DNA of 64,000 nt, taken from positions 16,628,707 through 16,692,706 of the forward strand of contig NW_024467121.1 in NCBI RefSeq assembly GCF_017591425.1, given 5' to 3'. This stretch comes from Ochotona curzoniae. Its lineage: Eukaryota > Chordata > Mammalia > Lagomorpha > Ochotonidae. A model generated the notes under the pieces. The model saw only the letters and a program-made list of their open reading frames with translations, had not been told where the DNA came from and did no database searches. Both the position numbers and the translations under genes were made by a program. Every line of letters starts with the position of its first letter. Within the stretch, counting starts at the first letter, position 1. Of the stretch, positions 24,116 to 36,985 are shown piece by piece.

Positions 24116-24164
24116 TGGTGCTATTATGCTACAATTATTATTATTATTATTATAAAATTTTAAA

Positions 24165-24740
24165 GTTAAAAAAGTGGGGTGTTGAAGTCCCCCATCGTTC
24201 TTGTGCTAGAATCTATGACTCTTTTTGGTATATTAACAATAGTTTAAAATAGTGCAATGCCCTAACATTGGGTGTACATATATTTACTACATGCATCTTT
24301 TATGGAATTGATCTGTTAATCATGATATAAGGCTCATCTTCATCTCTTTTAGTAATTTGTGATAAATAAATTGTGGTAAGCTTGTGATAAAGTCTATTTT
24401 ATCTGATATTAAAATGGCTACACCTGCTTATTTTTACTTTCAATTGGTTTGGATTTTTTTTTTTCAATCCTTCAATCTGTGTGTACCTTTGATGGTGAAG
24501 TGCGTTTCTTGTAGGAAGAAAATAAGTGGGTCTTATTTATTTAATGCATTCAGCCAGTTTATAAACTTGGAGAGCTCATTCCATTTGCATTCAGAGTTAT
24601 TGAAAGGTAACAACTTGGTAGTAATATTTTCCTGTAAATGTTCTCATTGCTTACTTTGGATTTTTTGGGTGGCTTTACATTTATCTTTCATAATGGTGCC
24701 TATTGTTTCTCTATTTTGGTATCTAGTACATAGCTATTAT
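24165..24740 (-). mobile_element. L1 ORF2 segment, minus strand
   Basis: Antisense ORF2: 'GTTGAAGTCCCCCATCGTTCTTGTG', 'TTGGGTGTACATATATTTACTAC', 'AAAGTCTATTTTATCTGATATTAAAATGGCTACACC' in separate blocks. In L1 coordinates it follows the 23566-23875 piece with a gap of a few hundred bases. The two are probably one minus-strand L1 interrupted by the plus-strand 3' UTR. Confidence 0.85.
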
Positions 24741-26299
24741 ACTAAACACTACACACAACTGATAAAAAAATAATCAGTATCTCTGAACCTAGATATAGCA
24801 AACTGATAAGAAATTGTAGTAAAATTTCTAGATGATAAAAATTTTCTACTCTATCATCTTGCAGAACTGCTATCATATAAAAGGTGAGATATGCAAATGT
24901 CATTATGAGATGGTTGACATATAGTTATATATATGTGCATCAATCCCATGCATCTCATCCATCCTCTACAACAATTAACAGTTGTAGTGAGAAAACAGGA
25001 GTAGATAGAAATGAGAATGGAAAAGGTACAATAGAATTAATCAATCAACAATTACTTTCTTGCCTGACAACATATCACGTATGGAGGATTCTGATTAACA
25101 GAACCTTCTGCAGCTGAGATTTCATATATGTATGAAAGCCAGTTAGGGTAAACCCAGTAAAAATGGACACATTTCTCTCTCAACTCGTTGAGGACAGACA
25201 TTATAAGATTCTTTCTATTACTGTAAGTTCTGTCGAATTTTTTCTCTCCCAGGAGAGCTAATTTCTTACCGCACTCTTGAGTTATGACAGATAATTAGGA
25301 AATCTGGTCAGGCTTTTGTGGTGCCATATTTCTGCAATTTTTATATTGTTATAAAATAGCTTCAGGGGAGACACACATACAAAAAAGGATAATAAGGGTG
25401 AGAGTGCATTAGCCTAAAGTATAATTTTATTGTTTTCCATCTGTTGTAATTAGGAAAATAAACTCTTTTGTTCTCAGATCAGCAGGATAAGTCATCAGAA
25501 AGATGCTTATGTGTAGCAACATATCTTGTTACATGTTATAAATAAGAACATCTTATCTATATGGTTTTTTTTTTTCATTTCTTTTCAGGAGCAGAATCAT
25601 TGCCATCTTCCTATTTAAAAAGTCATTTTTTTTCCCCAAGCCAACATAGCTTGAGGGAATACTATTGTTTCAACTAAATCATTACTGCAGATGGGATTTA
25701 GATTTGCATTAGCACATATTTCCAAGGTGACTGGAAAGCATCATTTTAAGAAAAGAACAATTTAAATACCATGTTTTGCATGGTATGTTTTTCCCTCTAC
25801 ATATTGAGTAAGAATAGTGTTATGCTTTATATGGAGATTATTAGAGCACTCAGTTAGTAGCCTTCCTTTACATTTTTATAGTGACAAACAAACTGAGCCA
25901 GGAGAATTAGGCTCTATTCTTCCTCTCTCAAGCTCATATGACCTAGAAACTTTCTTTGAATCAAACCCTGATTCGTTTTAAATAAGTATGAGTTCCCTTA
26001 CACTGAAGGGAACACACAAGATTAATGACATTAGTTCAATTTTTATTATCTCTAATTCCAAGAAAGAACATAGTTGATATTGATGATGTTAAGACATCCA
26101 AACTTTTCCTAAAATATTGTTTCAACATTTCCATTAAAAAAAAGCATGAAAATTAGTAACTTTGTGTGAACTCCTATTGTATCGTGTTTTTTTCTGACTA
26201 GTGTAAGAGAAGAATGGAAATAAAAAGACTTAAGTTTTGAAAGATACTAAAATCCATACAGAAAAGTATGTCTCTCAAATCTAATCTTCAAAAGTTTCT
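24741..26299. other. unassigned AT-rich DNA
   Basis: No repeat or gene recognised. Confidence 0.5.
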
Positions 26300-26430
26300 T
26301 GAGAAAATTCTTTTAGTACAGATTCCCTGACCTAGTAGATAAAAATATCAAGGGATGGATCCAGAACACTATATTTTTAACAAGTTTCTTAACTATTGCT
26401 AGTCATCAGTCAGATTTGGGAACCATTGTG
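26300..26430 (+). mobile_element. MER5-like hAT (Charlie) DNA transposon fossil
   Basis: The order 'ATTCCCTGACCTAGTAGAT', '..ATATTTTTAACAAGTTTC' and '..TTTGGGAACCATTG' parallels the MER5A pattern '..GACCTACTGAATC..', '..TTTTAACAAG..' and '..TTTGAGAACCACTG'. It is non-autonomous, ancient and incomplete at the 5' end. Confidence 0.55.
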
Positions 26431-26865
26431 CTTGACAACTGATTTATTTTAAGAATAGAAGAAACAGAGAACTCCAAGTCATACAGTTAAGAAAGGATTT
26501 TGGCAGGTAAGAATGAATAAAAAAGAGAGAGAGATTTTGGATTTTGCCCTTTGCCCCTTGATTATATTAATAAAAGCAAGGTTTCGCAGTAGCTAATGAT
26601 AAAAACAGTTCATGTACAGGAAAGCAAAAACGTGTGTTTTTTTAGCTTAATGGACTATGAGGTCCATGGTTCTGTAATCCATCCTATCAAATACGTGGGC
26701 AGGAGGATCTGATATTCCCCTCTTTAAGAGATCCTGGGCAGAACAGTTCTATATGGGAGACTTCACTAATAGTTCGATAGTTTTGAAAAGCTAGTGAAGA
26801 ATATTTTCTGATATAAAAAATGACAAAATGTTTATATAATTTACTATAATAAAGTTTAAATTTAA

Positions 26866-27115
26866 AAAAATGTGTTTATTAATTTATATTTATTTGAAAG
26901 ATAGATTAACAGTGAAGTATTCCATCCTTGGGTTCCTTCCCAAGATGCCAGCGCTAGTGGGACTCAAACAGGTGCCTGAACCTCCATGTGGGTCTCTAAC
27001 ATGGTTGGAAAAACCCAAATACTTGAGCCATTAACTTCTGTTTCCAGTGTGCCTTAGTAGGAAACTGGATGGAAAGGCAGAGGCAAGATTTGATCTCAAG
27101 TGCTGGGATGTGGGC
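26866..27115 (-). repeat. old CSINE, minus strand
   Basis: Tail complement 'TTTATTAATTTATATTTATTTGAAAGATAG', then a diverged body with 'CTTGAGCCATTAACTTCTGTTTCC'. Confidence 0.7.
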
Positions 27116-27120
27116 TTGCA

Positions 27121-27243
27121 GCCATCTGGGAAATAAGCCAACCAATGCAAGATCAATGTCTCTTTCTCTTTCTCTCTCCCTCTCTCTAAATCCTTTAACT
27201 AACTAACTAAATAAATAAATAAATAAATAAATTAGACTTTTAA
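27121..27243 (+). repeat. CSINE 3' half, plus strand
   Basis: Begins at 'GCCATCTGGGAAATAAGCCAACCAATG', then (TCTC)-rich sequence, (ACTA)n and an (AAAT)n tail at 27203-27232. The tRNA-like head is missing. It lies head-to-head with the preceding minus-strand copy. Confidence 0.8.
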
Positions 27244-29532
27244 AAACAATCCATTGAGGAAATGAATTGTTTCCAATATTCATAGGCCTTTCTAGGCTTG
27301 ATAAAGCTAACAGAAATTATGACCTATAGAATTTTACAGGTGAGCAGCAGGTAAGAAATATGGTTGCTATAAATCCAAGCTATCAGTAATTTTATTACCA
27401 CTCAGGGATCTCTAAATTTTAACATATTTTATCCTGACTGATATTTTCAACACTAATCTTTTTAATCATTATATTTCTCTGTTAGTACCATGTTGTCTAA
27501 TTCTATGACTTCTTTAAATACCATGTCAGTGATCCTCTGAAGCATAGTGTGTCTTTAGCATTTGCTAGCTTCCAGAAAAATAAGACAAAATGAATGGGCC
27601 TGCTTCTCTCTGGGCACTCAAGGAACATGTCCTATGGTGGTTCAGGGAAGGGACGTTGCAAAGAATCAGCCCCTCTATGTCCAAATTAAGTTTTCCTCTG
27701 TTCTTTCAAAGACAGTGGCATTAATAAGAATGTATTTAGATTCAACTTTTATTCTATAAGCATTTCCCCCCAATGCAGCACTTTTTCATGAATCAATTGT
27801 CTATTTAGTATATTCTAAGCTACTGTTATGAGGGAAAAATGGATTATCCTAGAAACTGCATATGATTACCAAACAAATGTTTCAGGTTTTTCTCTATGAG
27901 ATACATTTAGATTATGATAGACCATTATAGCTTTTATTCAAAATCCATGAAGATGATGAAAGAGAAAGATGAATGCTCAACATATGGAATGCTCATTTGT
28001 CCTCTCAGCAAATATTTCCAAAGTACCAACAAACTGTAGTTAAAATGTGTACAACATAGAATTAGCTATAGCCATTTAGTTTAAATCATACTGTGATTTT
28101 GTTATTTAGTGTTTCAGATATTATTTGTAGATTTTATTATTTCCTTACATTTATTCATATAATGAAGTGATTTTTATAAATAATGCCTTTATACTTTCTA
28201 ATCTTTTATAACAAAAATCTATCTTCATCCTGAATTTTAAATCATTCTATGATTTCCAGCCGTATCCTTTCAGCTTTGTGTGTTTTTTCCCTGAAAGATG
28301 AATCTACTCAATCTTAAATGATAATATTACTTAAATATTTAACTATGACGAGGGAAGAATCTGTTACAGAACCTTGAAACAAAATAACGCTTATCCTTTA
28401 CAAAAAGGGGCAGCATATAACCAGAAATACTTTCAGATGAACAATATGTTATTTCTATTCCAATTAAACCTGAAACCTTGAGAAGTACAGAATACTTAAC
28501 ATGTCAAAGTTTTGTTTCTAGCCAACAAATCTGTGACCAGAAGCTTAAAGGAATTCTTTTTAACCTTCTGAAAGTCTACCACTAGCCCACATAGCTGCAC
28601 ATATTTGTACTAGGTAATTTTTAAGAACCATTAATGATCTCTTTATCAATTGAGTTAGTCAGTTACAAAAATATCTTCCGTGTTCAAACATTGTAAAATG
28701 ACATTAAAATTACAAGGTGCATTAGAAAATGTTGCATAGTAATATCATAGCCAAAGAGAAAATTTTTTAAATAGAAAATGAAGTCTGTCAGTAGATTGCC
28801 CCACTGGACCCAGCTGAGTTTTTTTTATAAAGGCATTTTATAGCTCCCTGAAGAGCTAGGAGTCCTGGATCTGCCAAAATAGCTTTAGCAGTTGGTTCAC
28901 AAGATAAGAGCTCTACAGGGAAAACATTTAGGGTCCAATTAAGTTTGGATATCGGCAAAACTAAGTGAAAGAAGGTCCATGATGCCTATCTGCTGGGTCG
29001 GATTTGCAGCCACTGAAGATCACTTGATAAGTGCTAAAATTGCAGGTCATCTCTAAGACTGCTTCACCTCTGAGCTGAGCAGCCATTCAATTGGCCTTTA
29101 AGTGTTACCCAATTATGTTCATGGACTCTTAGAGTCCTACCAGGTCATCTTGCTATCTATCTAACTAGTCCTGAAATGCTTTCTAAATATCACCAATAAG
29201 AAACCAACCCAGTCTTTATTTAAACTCTTCCAAGGATCAAAAGCTAACTACTACACAAGAAAAATATTCATACTTCATCAGATTTTTAAAAAATTCAACT
29301 TCCTAGTAGGCATATTGAGTTCAATTCCTGCCTCTGAGTCCTCATTCCAGCTTCATACCATTTTGCATCCTGGAGATGCAAAAGTTAACCTTCCGGATGG
29401 TAGATTTAGTTAAGATCAATCCCAGTTATGGCAGGTATTTAGAGAAAGAGCAAGAGGATTGAACATCTTATTCTCATGTATTCTATTCCCCTCTCCGCCA
29501 CCCATCTCAAATATGTATATTTTAAATAGAAG
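27244..29532. other. unassigned AT-rich DNA
   Basis: 2.3 kb with no recognised gene or repeat. Frames are short and without domains. Confidence 0.5.
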
Positions 29533-29884
29533 TTTAAAGATATTTATTTTTTTATTTATTTAATATATTGAAAAGGCACATCTGATTTACAAAGAAAAGG
29601 AGAGACAGGGATAAAGATCTTCCATCCACTGGTTAACTCCCCAAATGGCCATCATGGCCAGAGATGAGCTGCTTTGAAGATAGGAGCCAGGAGCCAGGAA
29701 CTTCTTCCAGGTATCCCACACAGGTGCAGGGTCCTAGGTTTGGGTCATCCTTTGCTGATTTCTCAGGCCACAGGCAGGCAGCTGGATGGGAAATGGAGGA
29801 GCTGGAAAATAAATGAACACCCATATGGGACCTCAGCATTCACAAATTAAGGATTAAGGCATTAAACCGTTGCACCAGGCCCCA
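29533..29884 (-). repeat. CSINE, minus strand
   Basis: Tail complement 'AAAGATATTTATTTTTTTATTTATTTAATAT' to the head complement 'CATTAAACCGTTGCACCAGGCC'. 'CCCATATGGGACCTCAGCATTC' near the 5' end is well kept. The 68-codon minus frame is SINE sequence. Confidence 0.93.
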
Positions 29885-30089
29885 TTTTTAAACAAAAATT
29901 TTAAGGCAAATTAAAAAATCATGTTTTATATTGATTCTATTCTTTGTATCCTCGAGCTGAACTGGTTATAACTCTAACTCCATGAAATAAAACTAAGACA
30001 AAGCATTCTCCAGACAAGATCTCAGACTTTTGAAAATATGCCAATTTTTTGATTTTAACTAATCTGCTCCCTGGCCCTGTGCTTTTGGG
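29885..30089. other. unassigned DNA
   Basis: Nothing recognised. Confidence 0.4.
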
Positions 30090-30195
30090 TAATGGTTCTC
30101 ACTTTTGCATTTACTCATCTTTACAACAGAAGTTACTGTACCTATTTTAAAGATTTAATGTCTAGCACATAGTAAGTGCTCATTGAAACTATAAT
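30090..30195 (+). repeat. MIR fragment
   Basis: 'TTACTCATCTTTACAACAGAAG..TACTGTACCTATTTTAAAG', an internal deletion, then 'TCTAGCACATAGTAAGTGCTCATTGAA' match the MIR 3' portion in order. Confidence 0.6.
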
Positions 30196-30479
30196 TTCAA
30201 TAGACTCCTAAATATATCTGTGACTAGAAAAGCAGTGGGTAAAAAGAAAAATCAAAGCTTTAGGAAGTTTTCTTTGTCAAAAAGGAAAAAAAAATACGCA
30301 ATATCAATAAAACATGCTAAGTGCTATCTGTGAGAGGTGTCCTGTGTTCCTGAGGAACTATTGACAACTAACTTAGATCAAATGGAATAAGAATAGTTCT
30401 GGGAGGCAATAATATATAAGGCAAGATTTGATGAAGGATTAATTGACTATGTAAAAATGAAATTAAAAGAGTACAGGTT

Positions 30480-30798
30480 GGCTCAGCACAATAGTCTAGT
30501 GGCTAAATCCTCACCTTGCAGTGTGATCCCATATGGGTGCCAGTTTGTGTCCCAGCCGCTCCACTTCCCATCCAGCTCCCTGCTGATGGCCTAGGAAAGC
30601 AGTAGAGGATGGCCCAAAGCCTTGGGACCCCGCATTCGCATGCGAGACCCAAAAGAAGCTCTTGGTTCCTAACTTTGGGTCAGTTCAGAATCGTTCATTG
30701 CATCCACTAGCTGAGTGAACGAGAAGATGGAAGATTTTCTTTCCTCTCTGTGGATCTTCCCTTCCGATAAAAATAAATAAGTCTTTAAAATAAAAGAA
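30480..30798 (+). repeat. CSINE, plus strand
   Basis: Head 'GGCTCAGCACAATAGTCTAGTGG' through 'GGGTGCCAGTTTGTGTCCCAG', 'GGCCTAGGAAAGCAGTAGAGG' to 'AAAAATAAATAAGTCTTTAAAA'. An imperfect target-site duplication around 'AAGAGTAC' is visible at about 30467-30474 and just after the tail. Confidence 0.93.
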
Positions 30799-32389
30799 GA
30801 GTACCATTAAGAAGACAAATATAAAAAATTAAGAGGTAAGGAAGTGAGCATTTTTACAATTGAAATCTATTTGGTATGACTTTATTGGAATATACCATGT
30901 TTTGATTAATAATATTATTTAAACGATAATACAGCTAAAGTTTCCAGAGTGGGTCAGGTTAAAAGCAATCTTATAAGTCAGGTTTACTGCAAGGGATGAG
31001 AAAGGGTCGACCTGATCAGAACTGTAATAGCAAGGTAGTATGAGAGGTGGACCCATGTATTGTGAGAAAATGCAGCTATTAAAGGGCCCTGTGATGCCTA
31101 AGAGGCCTAGTGCATATGCCTTATAACATCCCCGGTCCTTAGTACACACAATTAGCTTTAAGAAAGAATCATCTAGACTATCTCAACGTTTGGTTGGAAC
31201 AGTCGCCATTTGTATCTATAATCACAGCACAAGTCTTCAAATGCCCTCCCTCCCTCTCTTTCAACATTACTCTAGATTGAATAAAAATTACATGATCACT
31301 GGACCAAGTACCCATTAACCTGAATGTTACTTCATCTTCCTTTCTTTATGAGCAAGCTCAAACTTGCCCTTATGAGAGGAAGAAGCTAATTTTTGGTGTT
31401 TTAATTACTTTTGATTTTCTGATTATAAGGAATAATATTACTGAAGTTCAATTTTGCTAGTCCATAATTTCATTAATGTTAAGATATTGACTTGAAATGA
31501 AAATCACTTTATTATGTTATCCCCTGTCTTGCAAAGCTATTTTAATTTCATATTTCTTCATCTATTTTACCAGAGTCATTTGTGGGTTTGTGTGTGTGCA
31601 TGAATGTGTATGTGTGTCGCCGGTGCCATAGATTTTACAGTAAAAATCATCATTCAGAAACTTGGTTCTACTAAATAATAACTGTATTTGGGTGGTTTCA
31701 TGCATGGTCATGTGAGAGAGTGGCCAAAGAAAATAGGATAGGTGATCTGTGGAGAAGATTCTAACAGGGTGGACATTGGACTACTTTGGGATGATGACCA
31801 AGTGTAGAAAAAAATCAGAAGTCTGATGCCAAAGTTTTTAAAGAAAGAGGGACACTGGTCTAAATCTTCAAATGGAAGCAGTGAAATCTGATGGGTAATA
31901 ATCATTTAAAATGTATCACAATGAAGAAGCAAAGAATTGTACATGATAATCAAGGGAAACATTCTGGAAACAGCTGTGGAATGTGGCAGTCCTCAGGTCA
32001 GACCCAGTATGTTTCAATAATATCCCATGCAATGAACTGAGGTTTTGCCAACTCAAAAAGCTATATCATGCTCAAGAACAGCAATCCCTTTGGAGCATGA
32101 GGCTGCAGAAGCACTTGAGATGGATAGAGGATTCTGTAAGGCTTGCCATAGTGTGCCTAACCTCTTTAAAAGTTCAAGTCTCATTAAGGAGAGGCTTCTG
32201 CTTTGGAAGGTGTCAGCTATCACCAGGCATTCATTGTGGCTTTCAAGGCAGTTCTCCAGACTTCACAGATACAGGCAAGTTCATCAGCAGTGTGCAGATC
32301 TGAGACCTTTAGGGCACAGTCTCAGAAGCAGAACATGAATTTGGTTTCTGCTTATTAGCTGGTAATGGTATGTTAGGCCGTGTTGTAAT
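30799..32389. other. unassigned DNA
   Basis: No gene recognised. A degenerate (TG)n stretch lies at about 31583-31620. Overlapping plus frames at 31983-32303 and 32045-32338 (106 and 97 codons) have no recognisable domain; this patch (31900-32340) is somewhat GC-richer and could be an unrecognised old repeat. Confidence 0.45.
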
Positions 32390-32560
32390 ATCTTAAGCCA
32401 TTTTTTCTGATAGGTAAAATGAACATAGAAATACTACTCTTTGAAGGTGTTGTGAATATTAAATGAGTTTGATGCACTAAATTTTATTAAATAGAAGATA
32501 ATATGTATAAACAATGGCCACAGTAGGTGCCCAGCAAATGTTAGCTGGTGTTGCCTTATG
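32390..32560 (+). repeat. MIR 3' half
   Basis: 'TTTCTGATAGGTAAAATGAACATAG..TACTA', 'GAAGGTGTTGTGAATATTAAATGAG' and 'GTAGGTGCCCAGCAAATGTTAG' follow the MIR core-to-3' order. Confidence 0.75.
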
Positions 32561-33771
32561 AATAGGAACTTGATATCAAGTTGGACATGAAGCATCGAGA
32601 CTTTCTCCTGATGAAAAGGGTGGATATATGAAGGTATTCAAGATTTCCCTAAGATGGGATGTGAGAAGTGGCAAGGTTCACAAAGCCTCACAGCTCATAC
32701 TTTCTTTTTATCATTAGGCTCTAAATTGAATTTTACTATCAAATACACATTTGCATATGATCCACCGTTGGCTGCTCACGTACGTTAGCAACTTCAGAGA
32801 AAGCTTTTATTATTTTTTATTTTATTAGCTGCTGCATTTGCTTTATATACTGTACAATGAACTTTTAATAAATATGTGTGTTTAAAAAATACACTATGCA
32901 TACTACCCAATTCCAAACTCAGATACCTAACACAGAGCAATATTGATAATTATATCTTCAATAAATATTTATCATTTGTAATAAATGGCCCCAAAATGCA
33001 TACAAGTACAAATGGTCAAATGGATAGTATTGATGAGCACTTGAGTGTATCATTTATGGTATTGAGACATAAGCCCGATGCCTAACTATCCTGATTTCAG
33101 ACGCACTGTCATGCACAATTGCATATATCTCCACAATGACTTGTTTGTTTATAAAGAAGTCAAGTAACATTTGCACCACAAAATCCAGTCCATGCCTAAT
33201 TTAGAACATCAAGTAGAATATTGCCAGAAATGCCTGATCATCACATGGAGTCATCTGACCCTGACTTTAGACGCACAGGAGTAAGTTCAGTAAAGCAGAA
33301 ACAAGGAATCTGGGGAAGAACTGGTGTTTGCTGGAAAAAAAAAAGCAGTGGGGAATGTTCTATTTTGGCATCCAACAGTTCAGATTAGGTTTATAGAGTA
33401 AGCAACTTTCCTTCTGGGAAATTCCTGGTTTTATTTGCAGAAGAAGAATAATGACCCTGGAAAATGGGAAAAACAAATGGTCTCTTTGTTCACAGTACCT
33501 CTATGGTTCAGAAATAAACTCTGCCTACATATTTCTTTTCACCCACTAAGCAACTCATCCAAGAGGAAGATTCATTGCATTCTTCCTCTTCATTTATCTC
33601 ATGTTACTAAAATCAAATAAGGGTTTCTTTATCACAATTAAGAAATTATTTCTAAAAAAGTTTTGGAGTTATTAATCAAATACTATTTTTTTTCTATGAT
33701 TGATCTGAAGATAATCAACCTAAACAACTTTATTGTCCTGTGGAACTGTACAGCATGCTTTAATTTTTTTA
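32561..33771. other. unassigned AT-rich DNA
   Basis: No gene or repeat recognised. Confidence 0.5.
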
Positions 33772-34068
33772 AAGTTTAATTTTATTTATTTTGATTTGAA
33801 AGTCAGACTTATAGAGAGAAGGAGAAACAGAGAGATATTCCATCCAGCGGTTCACTCCCAAAATGGTCATAAAGATCAGGATTGATCTGAAGCCAGGAGC
33901 TCCTATGTGGGTGCAGGAGCCTTAGGGCTTGGACCATCCTCCACTGCTTTCCCAGGCCACAAGCATGGAGCTGGACTGGACGTGGAGCAACCAGGAATAA
34001 AACCAGTGCTTATATAGGATGCCAGCACTTTTAGGTGGAAAATTATTGAGCCACTACAACAGCCCTGT
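33772..34068 (-). repeat. CSINE, minus strand
   Basis: 'AAAGTTTAATTTTATTTATTTTGATTTGAAAGTCAGACTTATAGAG' to 'GAGCCACTACAACAGCCC'. Moderately old. Confidence 0.9.
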
Positions 34069-34078
34069 GCATTGTTTT

Positions 34079-34092
34079 AAATATATATACAC

Positions 34093-34111
<19 letters not shown>
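34079..34111. repeat. (AT)n microsatellite
   Basis: Interrupted AT/AC dinucleotide run between two CSINEs; probably derived from the A-rich tail of the next minus-strand SINE. Confidence 0.9.
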
Positions 34112-34123
<12 letters not shown>

Positions 34124-34446
34124 TGTTTATCAATTGGAAAGTCAGAGTTACCAGTATAGGGAGAGATACACACAGAGTGACTTTTCACCCACTGGATCAC
34201 TCCACAGATGGCCACAATGGCTGGGACTGAGCTAGGTTAAAGCCAGATGCCAAGAGCTTCTTCCAGATCTTCCAAGTGGCTGACAGGAGCCCTAATACTT
34301 AGGCCATTTTCTACTATGTGTTCCGGACAATCTTCCAGCATGGAGCTGCTTTATAAGCGCAGCAGCTGGGACTCAAATCAGGACCCACATGGGATGCTAG
34401 TGTCACAGGTGGCAACTGTACCTGCTGTGCCACAGTGTCAGCCCCT
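34112..34446 (-). repeat. CSINE, minus strand, older
   Basis: 'TATCAATTGGAAAGTCAGAGTTACC' through 'GGATCACTCCACAGATGGCCACAATGGCTGGG' to 'CTGTGCCACAGTGTCAGCCCC'. Same orientation as the preceding copy, but apparently from a different subfamily and more diverged. Confidence 0.9.
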
Positions 34447-34981
34447 TAACTTTGACCAGCGTAATACCAATGGATTAAAGAAATTTATTCATGAATCTAC
34501 AAAGCATAGACCCTTCATATCTATATATCTGAAGTGAAGAATCAGTACCCAGTTTGCAATGATTCAATGTAAGCTGATGGCTGCCTCTGAGATGACACCC
34601 CATTTCTGACTCTTTATTTCCACTAGGCATTGTATTTCCTGATTGTTGAGGCTAGGGATTGCATTATAATAATCTGCGATCCATAGCAAGTAGAATATTA
34701 TGTTTTGTAAGATATTATTTACATAAGTGAAATGAGAATGCATTGCCTCAGTCATCCTTTAGCTATGTGTTGATCGTAACAGCATAGAGTATCTTCCAGA
34801 AAGCAAAAAATATGTCAAACTTCAAGACAACCAATTATATTCTTTGTGCACATTATTTTTCTCAAGTATGATGAACTCTCCTCCTAACTCTTTATGGAGA
34901 GAATGATTAAAATATCACCAAGGTTTAAGTAGGGATGGACTATGCTAGCTAGAAAGCAGGGGGTTACATTTATTTATATGG
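34447..34981. other. unassigned DNA
   Basis: Nothing recognised. Confidence 0.45.
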
Positions 34982-35270
34982 ATCAGAGTCATGGCACAGC
35001 AGGTTCAGTCATTTCTTGGCATGCCCTCATCCTACATCAGAGTGCCTGGGATTAAATCTTCTCTCTACTTTTGATCCAACTTCTAAACAATGCCTCTGAA
35101 AGGCAAAATAGAATGGCTCAAGAATGTAGGTTCCTGCCAGCCACTTGGGAGACTGAGCTGGAGCTGATAGCTACGCACTCCTGACATCAAACTGGCCCGT
35201 TCTTTGCTGTTGGAGGCATCTGAGAAGTGAACAAGTAGATGGAACTTGGGTGTGTGTGTGTCCACTTCTC
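34982..35270 (+). repeat. old CSINE, plus strand
   Basis: 'GTCATGGCACAGCAGGTTCAGTC', 'ATCAGAGTGCCTGGGATTAAA' and '..GGTTCCTGCCAGCCACTTGGGAGACTG' preserve the order of the older lagomorph SINE. The tail is not clear. Confidence 0.65.
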
Positions 35271-36667
35271 AAATAGATAACACATAAGCACACACAAATA
35301 GTTTGGCAGAACTATCATCCTTCATTTCTAACTACAGCTTTAACAATAAAGTTTGGTCTCTGCTTTAGAATATTTTTTCCCTTGATTTATCAGCTCATGT
35401 ATTCCAAGTGGGACTTCACTGATCATATTATTCAACTTTTCAAATTCCTTTCAGCCCTGAAAAAAGTTCTTATTTGGCCTTAGTTTTGATTGGTATTTTT
35501 GACAGTCCCTTTTACATCTCTACAGATGTTATTAATATTTGATTTCTGCTGACTCTTGAATCTTTGGAGAAGACATTACATTCAAATAGACCTCACACAA
35601 ATATTTGTAGCCTCCATGGATTTATCCAACTCCCTGAAATGATGTCATGTTATTTGTTAATTTTTTTTGTGCTGAATGCCTTGTAAATTATATACTCATG
35701 AAGAAATGCTCATATTCAGAGAGAAGTGACCTCTAAATACCGTTGACATGTTTAAGACATCAGGCACTGTTTGGGTTATAACAATAAAAAACTATCCATG
35801 CAGTTACCTTCACCAGGCCTTTACACAGGCCATTAAATTCTTAGAAACCTAAATTCCTTGATCCTTAATTCCCTGTTCTCTGCGTGGATTTGCATTGTCA
35901 CAGACTTTTATTATTATTATTGTTATTATTACAGAATAATGTAGGTAGTCAAGGGTGTTTGTTTTACTTTCACAGAAGATGAAAGTTGGACTGACTGGAA
36001 AAGTATTTATGGATTCTGCTCTTGTGCTTTCTGAATACCAGAAATAAATTGCTTCTATTTTTGATAGTCCTTCAATATATCACCTTTCCAATTCTAGAAG
36101 ACTTTTCAAAAATAATTGCCAGAGTTTCTGTAACTTCATTAGCTAATCCCTTAACACTCTAGTGAATGAGTCACCAAAAGCTTTAGAAATTATACAATTC
36201 ACTAATTTGGGAAGAAATTGGGGTCAGATTATTTTCAGTCTCTCAGACTTTATTTTTGCTTGTTTTTAATATTTGCATAAAATATTAGCATTTTCCTACT
36301 TTCTTCTTTACTTCTTCACACACTGATATTTTGCAGAGCCTGATTTTCCTCTTAAAATGGTGTATTTTCTCAGTCTTTCAACACGTTTGAACTTATATCA
36401 AACACCTTTCTTTTTCTCACTAATTAAGTAAACAGTTTCACCTTTTCAGCCCCTAGTATATTATCATTAAAAGAATATTTTGATGTTTCAACTTATTCTG
36501 AAATATTTCTAGCATTTTAGTCAATAGCAGAGCTTGAATTTTGAATTTTCTCACAATAAGAAGTAAAACAAAATGCTTCTGTTCAATATTAGACATGTAA
36601 ATATGATTGCTCAGATTGCTTTCTGAATATATGCTTTCTTGCTAGCATATTTTCTGAGCTTTTTTAA
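35271..36667. other. unassigned AT-rich DNA
   Basis: Short (TTA)n tract at about 35907-35930; otherwise nothing recognised. Confidence 0.5.
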
Positions 36668-36985
36668 AAGAGAAAATTACTTAAAAGGAAGTTACAGAGC
36701 AAATCAGACAGGAGTCTCTCTTTCTCTCTCTCTGCCTCTCTTTCTCTCTGACTCTCTTTCTCTCTGCTTGTCCACTTCCTGAAATGCCTGCAATGACCAG
36801 GATTTGGCCAGGCTGAAGCAGAAAGCCATGACTCTTCCAGATCTCCTACATCAGTGGCAAGGGTTTAAGAATTTGGGCCATCTTCTGCTTTCCTAAGTAC
36901 TTTAGCAAGATGCAGATGTGGAACACAAAGCAGGCTCCACACGGCATGCCAGCACCACAGGCACCACATAGCACCTAACTCCTAA
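36668..36985 (-). repeat. old CSINE, minus strand, with expanded CT tract
   Basis: A T/C-rich low-complexity run (about 36714-36770) precedes 'CCTGAAATGCCTGCAATGACCAGG', 'GGGCCATCTTCTGCTTTCC' and 'CACGGCATGCCAGCACCACAGGC'. Confidence 0.75.

Noticed and set aside
31983..32338. Two overlapping frames of 106 and 97 codons
   Set aside because: No recognisable motif; out-of-frame overlap suggests local low stop density rather than coding.
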